Source: Deltaproteobacteria bacterium (GTDB lineage: Bacteria > Myxococcota_A > Polyangia > GCA-2747355 > JADLHG01). Taken from it: a stretch of 64,000 bases of DNA. Made by a program: the position numbers and the translations under genes. The stretch is from contig JADLHG010000045.1 in assembly GCA_020848905.1 (NCBI GenBank), forward strand, positions 413,421 to 477,420. Reading direction: 5' to 3'. A model generated the notes under the pieces. That model was given only the letters and a program-made list of their open reading frames with translations, made no database searches and was not told the origin of the DNA. Every line of letters begins with the position of its first letter. Position 1 is the first letter of the stretch. This document shows, in pieces, positions 59,093-64,000 of the stretch.

Positions 59093-60237
59093 CCGTGCGC
59101 GTCGACGTGAAGCCGGAGCTCCTGCGTTGGGCATGCGAGCGCTCTGGGCTTGACGTTGCCGCTCTCACCGGCCGCTTCCCGCACCTCGAAGCCTGGACGC
59201 GTGGCGAGGTCAAGCCGACGCTCAAGCAGCTCGAGAGCCTGGCGAAGGCCACGCACACGCCGGCCGGATACCTGTTCTTGCCCGAGCCGCCGGTGGAGCG
59301 CCTCCCCATCCCGGACTTCCGCACGGTTTCCGCCCCACAGCGCCAGCGTCCGAGCCCAGAGCTCCTCGACACGATCTACGCGATGCAGCAGCGTCAGGGC
59401 TGGCTCCGCGAGTACCTCATTGAAGACGAAGCGGAGACTCTCGCCTTCGTGGGAAGCGCGAGGCTTTCGGACCCCCCCGAGTCCGTCGGGGCCGAGATGC
59501 GGCGCGTGGTTGGGATCGAGGATGGATGGGCCAGCTCCGTTGCCACCTGGCAGCAGGCGGTGAGCGACCTGCGCCGCCGGATCGAGGCGCTGGGGGTCAT
59601 GGCGGTGATCAACGGCGTGGTCGGCAACAACACCCACCGCCCGCTCGATGTCGCGGAGTTCCGCGGTTTCGCGCTGAACGATCCCTACGCGCCCCTCATC
59701 TTCGTGAACGGGGCGGATGCAAAATCCGCTCAGATGTTCACGCTAGCCCATGAGCTGGCCCACCTCTGGCTCGGCGCGCCGGGACTCTCCGGGTTCGAAG
59801 GGCTCTTCCCACGGGGCACCGACGTAGAGGAGTGGTGCAACCAGGCCGCCGCCGAGTTCCTCGTGCCTGCACGCACTCTGGAGGCGGAATGGCCCGAGGT
59901 GCGCCGGAGCAAAGCGGCCTTCGAGGCCCTCGCCCGAACCTTCAAAGTGAGCCCCATCGTCGTGGCGCGGCGCGCGCTGGATCTGCGGCTGATCGCCCGC
60001 ACCACCTTCTTCGCCTTCTACGACGCATATATCAAACAGGAGCACCGCCGAAAGCCGCGAGCGGGTGGAGGGGACTTCTACAACAACCAGAACACCCGCG
60101 TCGGCGAGTTGCTCGCGGCGCACGTCATGCGCGCGGCGGCCGAAGGACGGGTGGGCTTCAAGGAAGCCTACGACCTCGTCGGGCTGCGCGGCGGAGCCTT
60201 TCGGGAGTACGCGTCTCGACTCGGAGTCCGTCTCTGA
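59089..60237 (+). CDS. HTH / ImmA-IrrE family zinc metallopeptidase
   Basis: A 382-residue protein. The N-terminal 65 residues look like an XRE-type helix-turn-helix with LDVAALTGRFPHLEAWTRGEVKPTLKQLESLAKATHTPAGYLFLPEP, a known N-terminus of this group. The catalytic domain has HELAHLWLG (HExxH, about residues 221-225) with the downstream EEWCNQAAAEFLVP, where a further metal-ligand Glu is usual (DUF955/COG2856). Such proteins cleave repressors or antitoxins. Its ATG overlaps the hsdS stop (ATGA), and the next ATG overlaps its own stop, so it is embedded in the restriction operon. Confidence 0.92.
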   Translation: MTVRVDVKPELLRWACERSGLDVAALTGRFPHLEAWTRGEVKPTLKQLESLAKATHTPAGYLFLPEPPVERLPIPDFRTVSAPQRQRPSPELLDTIYAMQQRQGWLREYLIEDEAETLAFVGSARLSDPPESVGAEMRRVVGIEDGWASSVATWQQAVSDLRRRIEALGVMAVINGVVGNNTHRPLDVAEFRGFALNDPYAPLIFVNGADAKSAQMFTLAHELAHLWLGAPGLSGFEGLFPRGTDVEEWCNQAAAEFLVPARTLEAEWPEVRRSKAAFEALARTFKVSPIVVARRALDLRLIARTTFFAFYDAYIKQEHRRKPRAGGGDFYNNQNTRVGELLAAHVMRAAAEGRVGFKEAYDLVGLRGGAFREYASRLGVRL

Positions 60238-60761
60238 TGCCGGACGCGAAGCTCTTCGTCGTCGACTCCGACGTCTTCATCACCGCCAAGAACCGCTACT
60301 ACGCGTTCGATCTCTGCCCGGGCTTCTGGAAGAGCCTCGTGCGTCGCAACCGCGAAGGTCGCCTCTGCAGCATCGACAGAGTCAAGGGTGAGCTTCTCGT
60401 GGGTCCAGAAGACGAAGGCCTCGTGACGTGGGCCAAGGACGAGGTGCCACAGGGCTTCTTTCGCAGCGTAGACGAGGCAGCGGTGGTGGCGCGGTACAGG
60501 GAGATCATGCTCTGGGCCCAGAAGGCACCCCGCTTCTTCGACGCGGCAAAGGCGAAGTTCGCCACTGGCGCCGATGGGTGGCTCGTGGCCTTTGCCATGG
60601 TCCACGAGGCGATCGTCGTGACGAACGAGCAGCCGAGACCGAACGCTCAGCGAGAGATCAAGCTTCCCGACGTGTGTGAGCAGTTCGGAGTGGCCTACCT
60701 GGATACCTTCCAGATGCTCAGGGCGCTCTCGGTCCAGTTCGATTGGGGGGGGACGAGCTGA
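60237..60761 (+). CDS. DUF4411 PIN-like protein, probable toxin partner
   Basis: A 174-residue protein of the DUF4411 family with a PIN-like fold. LFVVDSDVFITAKNRYYAFDLCPGFWKSL has the first acidic residues, ADGWLVAFAMVHEAIVVTNEQ the later ones, and PDVCEQFGVAYLDTFQML closes the fold. PIN domains are usually Mg-dependent RNases and toxins of toxin-antitoxin pairs. DUF4411 often follows an XRE/ImmA-type gene, as here. The start overlaps the previous stop (TGATG), and its own stop overlaps the hsdR ATG in the same manner. Confidence 0.88.
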   Translation: MPDAKLFVVDSDVFITAKNRYYAFDLCPGFWKSLVRRNREGRLCSIDRVKGELLVGPEDEGLVTWAKDEVPQGFFRSVDEAAVVARYREIMLWAQKAPRFFDAAKAKFATGADGWLVAFAMVHEAIVVTNEQPRPNAQREIKLPDVCEQFGVAYLDTFQMLRALSVQFDWGGTS

Positions 60762-63700
60762 TGCCCGGTAAGCACACCGAGCGTGCCTTCGAGGACGCGA
60801 TCGAGCACAGCCTCGTCGCGGAAGGTGGTTGGACGAGGGGCGAGGCGACCGGCTTCGACCGAGAGCGGGCGGTCTCGAGCGGGGGCTTCTTCGCGTTCGT
60901 CGAAGCCACGCAGGCCGACCTCTGGGCCGAGCTGAAGAAGCAACACGGCGCGGGGCTGGAGGCGGCTGTGCTCGAGGCCCTCGTGAAGTCGCTCGACAGC
61001 CGCGGCACTCTCGACGTGCTGCGCCACGGATTCAAGTTCTACGGCAAGCGGATCGACTGCGCCTACTTCCGGCCCGCGCACGGGCTCAACCCGGAGATCC
61101 TGGCCCAGTACGGCCAGAACCGCCTCGTCGTGACCCGCCAGGTCCACTTCGCCAAGGCCGAGGACCGCGACGAAGACCAGTCGATCGATCTCCTGCTGTC
61201 GCTCAACGGGCTGGCCGTCGCCACGGCCGAGCTGAAAAACCCGCTCACCGGGCAGACCGTCCACGACGCGATCGCTCAGTACCGCGGCCGTAACCCGCGA
61301 CACCGGCTCTTCCAGCTCAAGAAGCGGGCGCTGGTCCACTTCGCGGTCGACCCGGACCTGGTCTACATGACGACCCGGCTCGCGGGGGAAGGTACGTCGT
61401 TCCTGCCGTTCAACCGGGGCGACCGGGGGGGCGCCGGCAACCCCGAGCACGCGAGCGGCTACCGTACAGCCTACCTCTGGGAGGAGGTCTGGCAGCGGGA
61501 TTCTTTTCTCGACCTCGTGGGCCGCTTCCTGCATCTCGGGCGCGAGGAGAAGGTCCGCTCCGGCAAGAAGACCGAGGACGAGAGGGTCATCTTCCCCCGT
61601 TACCACCAGCTCGACTCGGTGCGCAGGCTCGAGGCAGCGGCCCGCATCGACGGCCCGGGGACGAGCTACCTGATCCAGCACTCCGCCGGCTCGGGCAAGT
61701 CGAACAGCATCGCCTGGCTCGCCCACCGCCTCGCCAGCCTGCACGACGCGGCCGACAAGAAGGTCTTCGATTCCGTCGTGGTCATCACCGACCGGCGGGT
61801 CCTCGACAAACAGCTCCAGGAGACCATCTACCAGTTCGAGCACAAGCAGGGCGTCGTTGCGAAGATCGACGAGCACTCCGACCAGCTTGCCGAGGCGCTC
61901 GCGGCCGGGACGCCGATCATCATTACGACCCTGCAGAAGTTCCCCTTCGTCACCGAAAAGATCGCCAAGCTCCCGGGGCGCACGTACGCGGCTATCGTCG
62001 ACGAGGCGCACAGCTCGCAGACGGGCGAAGCGGCGCGACAGATGAAGCAGGTCCTCGCTGCCGGTTCGCTGGACCAGGCCGAGCTGGAGGACAGCCAGGC
62101 GGACGCCGAGGACGACCAGGATCGTGTTCTCAAGGCCGTGATGGCGTCGCGCGGCCGGCAGAAGAACCTCTCGTTCTTCGCCTTCACCGCCACGCCCAAG
62201 GCGAAGACCCTGGAGGTGTTCGGGGTGCGCGACGAGGCTGGCAAGCCGCGCGCCTTTCACCTCTACTCGATGCGCCAGGCCATCGAGGAGGGCTTCATCC
62301 TCGATGTGCTCAAGAGCTACACGACCTACAAGACGTACTACCGCCTCGTGAAGGCCACCGAGGACGATCCGCGCGTGCCCAAGAAGGAAGCCACGCGCCA
62401 GCTCGCGCGGTTCATGAGTCTGCACCCGCACAACATCGCCCAAAAGACCGAGGTGATGGTCGAGCACTTCCGCGCCAAGGTGCGGCACAAGATCGGCGGC
62501 CACGCCAAGGCGATGGTGGTCACGAGCTCGCGTCTGCACGCCGTGCGTTACAAGCAGTCGTTCGAGCGGTACCTCGAGGAGAAGGGCTACCAGGACGTCG
62601 GGGTGCTGGTCGCCTTCTCGGGCACGGTGCGCGACCCCAAGACCGATCTCGAGTTCACCGAGCCGGGGATGAACGTCGGCAAGGACGGAAAGCACCTCTC
62701 CGAGGCCGGCCTGCCGGCGGCCTTCGACAGCGCCGACTATCAGGTGCTCCTCGTCGCTAACAAGTACCAGACGGGCTTCGACCAGCCGCTCCTGCACACC
62801 ATGTACGTCGACAAGCGGCTGTCCGGGGTGCAGGCCGTGCAGACGCTCTCGCGCTTGAACCGCACCTGCCCGGGCAAGGAAGACACCTTCATCCTCGACT
62901 TCGTCAACGACACCGAGGAGATTCGGTGCAGCTTCCAGCCCTACTACGAGCAGACCACGGTCGCCGAGACCGCGGACCCGCAGCAGCTCTACGACCTCGC
63001 CCACCAGCTCGAGGCGACCCAGATCTTTTGGCGGTCCGAGCTCGAGGCCTTCTGCAAGGTGTTCTTCTCGCCGCGCGAGAGGCAGACCGTCCACGACCAG
63101 GCCGAGATGAACCGCCACCTCAACCCGGCGGTCGATCGCTACAAGGCGCAGACCGACGAGGCGCGTGAGGCGTTCGCCAGCGCGCTCGGCGCGTTCGTGC
63201 GGCTGTACGCGTTTCTCTCGCAGATCATGCCCTTCTCAGATCCGGACCTCGAGAAGCTCTACACCTTTTCGCGGTTCCTCGAGACCAAGCTCCCGCACGA
63301 CCCGAAGAAGGCCCCGCTCAAGCTCGACGGCGACGTGGCGCTCAAGTACTACCGCCTCGACAAGATCAGCGAGGGCGCCATCGCCCTCAAGGCTCGCGAG
63401 CCGGGCACCGTCTATGGCCCGACCGAGGTCGGAACCGGCAAGGGCGGGGACGACGCGGTGCAGCTCTCGGAGATCATCGAGGTGCTGAACGAACGCTTCG
63501 GCACGGAGTTCAACCAGGCCGACCAGATCCTCTTCGACCAGTTCGTCGCGGCGGCCAAGCTCGACACCGAGGTCGTACAGCGCGCCAGAGCCAATCCTCT
63601 CGACAACTTTGCCCTCGCCATGAAGGCCAAGGTCGAGGGCCTGATGATCGACCGCATGGATCAGAACGAGGAGATCGTGACCCGCTACCTGAACGACCCG

Positions 63701-63787
63701 CAGTTCCAGGAGGTGGCCTTCAGGCTGCTTGTGAAGCGGATCTACGACGAGCTCAGGGTGAAGGAGCCCGCGGAGGTGGGGCACTGA
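60761..63787 (+). CDS. hsdR: Type I restriction enzyme endonuclease/translocase subunit
   Basis: A 1008-residue ATP-dependent DNA translocase and nuclease. The N-terminal nuclease domain contains the PD-(D/E)XK core (LLLSLNGLAVATAELKNPLTG, Lys near 158). The SF2 motor has SAGSGKSNSIAWLAH (motif I, about 308-322), VIVDEAHSSQTGEA (motif II, DEAH near 414), FFAFTATPKAKTLE (motif III) and YQTGFDQPLLHTMYVDKRL with VQTLSRLNR (motifs V/VI). The C-terminal helical part binds HsdM. The ATG at 60761 overlaps the DUF4411 stop. All key residues appear intact. Confidence 0.95.
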   Translation: MPGKHTERAFEDAIEHSLVAEGGWTRGEATGFDRERAVSSGGFFAFVEATQADLWAELKKQHGAGLEAAVLEALVKSLDSRGTLDVLRHGFKFYGKRIDCAYFRPAHGLNPEILAQYGQNRLVVTRQVHFAKAEDRDEDQSIDLLLSLNGLAVATAELKNPLTGQTVHDAIAQYRGRNPRHRLFQLKKRALVHFAVDPDLVYMTTRLAGEGTSFLPFNRGDRGGAGNPEHASGYRTAYLWEEVWQRDSFLDLVGRFLHLGREEKVRSGKKTEDERVIFPRYHQLDSVRRLEAAARIDGPGTSYLIQHSAGSGKSNSIAWLAHRLASLHDAADKKVFDSVVVITDRRVLDKQLQETIYQFEHKQGVVAKIDEHSDQLAEALAAGTPIIITTLQKFPFVTEKIAKLPGRTYAAIVDEAHSSQTGEAARQMKQVLAAGSLDQAELEDSQADAEDDQDRVLKAVMASRGRQKNLSFFAFTATPKAKTLEVFGVRDEAGKPRAFHLYSMRQAIEEGFILDVLKSYTTYKTYYRLVKATEDDPRVPKKEATRQLARFMSLHPHNIAQKTEVMVEHFRAKVRHKIGGHAKAMVVTSSRLHAVRYKQSFERYLEEKGYQDVGVLVAFSGTVRDPKTDLEFTEPGMNVGKDGKHLSEAGLPAAFDSADYQVLLVANKYQTGFDQPLLHTMYVDKRLSGVQAVQTLSRLNRTCPGKEDTFILDFVNDTEEIRCSFQPYYEQTTVAETADPQQLYDLAHQLEATQIFWRSELEAFCKVFFSPRERQTVHDQAEMNRHLNPAVDRYKAQTDEAREAFASALGAFVRLYAFLSQIMPFSDPDLEKLYTFSRFLETKLPHDPKKAPLKLDGDVALKYYRLDKISEGAIALKAREPGTVYGPTEVGTGKGGDDAVQLSEIIEVLNERFGTEFNQADQILFDQFVAAAKLDTEVVQRARANPLDNFALAMKAKVEGLMIDRMDQNEEIVTRYLNDPQFQEVAFRLLVKRIYDELRVKEPAEVGH

Positions 63788-63805
63788 GCCCCGTTTACGG
63801 CGCAG

Positions 63806-63931
63806 CTACTGCAGGTCCTGCTGCATGCGCTCGTAGATCTGCCAGCCCAGGTCGGTCATGGAGTAGTTGCGGTGTAACCGTCCGGATTCGGACCTCTCGA
63901 CGAGGACAAGGCGGCAGACCAGACTCGCGGG
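63806..63931 (-). pseudogene. C-terminal remnant of a winged-helix gene
   Basis: The minus strand reads LVCRLVLVERSESGRLHRNYSMTDLGWQIYERMQQDLQ with a stop at 63808-63806. This is the wing and last helix of a PadR/MarR/DUF24-like winged-helix protein. No upstream start belongs to it before the sequence turns into the plus-strand transposase-like frame at about 63932, so it seems truncated by an insertion. Confidence 0.42.
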
Positions 63932-64000
63932 ATGACGAGCACACGACGGTCGCAGGCGTTCTGGCAGAAGCTGGTGACGGAGGTGGAGCGCGGGGTGGCG
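63932..64000 (+). CDS. Possible transposase-like gene start (cut by window edge)
   Basis: The frame opens at an ATG with TSTRRSQAFWQKLVTEVERGVA and runs off the edge. This resembles the first helix of short IS66-type accessory or other HTH transposase proteins. No ribosome-binding site is obvious. Only 23 codons are visible, so the call is weak. Confidence 0.35.
   Translation, partial: MTSTRRSQAFWQKLVTEVERGVA

Noticed and set aside
60695..63118. Long minus-strand open frame (about 807 codons) opposite hsdR
   Set aside because: Product is rich in Leu, Val, Arg, Glu and His with no domain. It mirrors the codons of hsdR, whose motifs are clear, as usual in GC-rich DNA.

Overview
The window is GC-rich (about two thirds G+C by eye) and carries traits typical of Myxococcota or former Deltaproteobacteria: many secreted proteins and lipoproteins with low-complexity linkers, a PHA-type regulator, FHA/GAF signalling, a bacterial RIO kinase, a beta-barrel protein resembling the myxobacterial OMP families, and GTG/TTG starts. 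The species cannot be named from the sequence. One tRNA-Gly(GCC) is present. There is no rRNA and no CRISPR array.

Positions 1-32132 read mostly as chromosomal backbone with some uncharacterised secreted proteins. It holds a truncated RluA-type pseudouridine synthase, a TolC-like protein, an MltD-like LysM transglycosylase, TatA, a zinc-ribbon/DUF3426 protein, PhaR, an enoyl-CoA hydratase-like protein, a LolC/E-like permease, an FHA-GAF protein, tRNA-Gly and a large lipoprotein with a propeller-like region. A tight five-gene minus-strand operon (16673-24358) encodes an RND/MMPL exporter, a YCF48-type propeller, DUF1329, DUF1302 and a lipoprotein, a recurrent set probably used for envelope lipid or hydrophobe transport. 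After it come a PAP2 phosphatase, a RIO kinase, a cupin and a DUF2779 nuclease.

Positions 32133-35131 look compositionally foreign. They hold a flavoprotein of thioredoxin-reductase shape without its redox cysteines, convergent with a divergent carnitine/choline acyltransferase-like protein that appears to lack the catalytic histidine.

Positions 35132-44587 are the most unusual region. A WYL-domain regulator lies divergent to a tandem AAA+ ATPase. Nearby are an ADP-ribosylglycohydrolase, an internally duplicated ribbon-helix-helix protein, a small winged-helix protein and an operon of three unknown proteins. I find a shared promoter element, GTGTGCAG-N5-CTGCAC-N9/10-TANNNT, upstream of the RHH gene, the winged-helix gene, the AAA+ gene and the unknown operon. 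A further copy lies upstream of the DUF2779 nuclease gene at 30.2 kb, and a variant lies inside the unknown operon. It resembles in layout the WYL-activated (PafBC-type) DNA-damage promoters, so I propose an undescribed WYL-controlled stress or defence regulon.

Positions 44588-55368 hold secreted unknowns, a parallel-beta-helix lipoprotein, a DUF4259/Imm26-like protein, FadH and a metallo-beta-lactamase-fold hydrolase. Positions 55638-63787 are a type I restriction-modification operon (hsdM-hsdS-x-y-hsdR) whose x and y are an HTH/ImmA-type protease and a DUF4411 PIN-like protein, all joined by overlapping start/stop codons. The last 200 bases hold the tail of a winged-helix gene and the probable start of a transposase-like gene.
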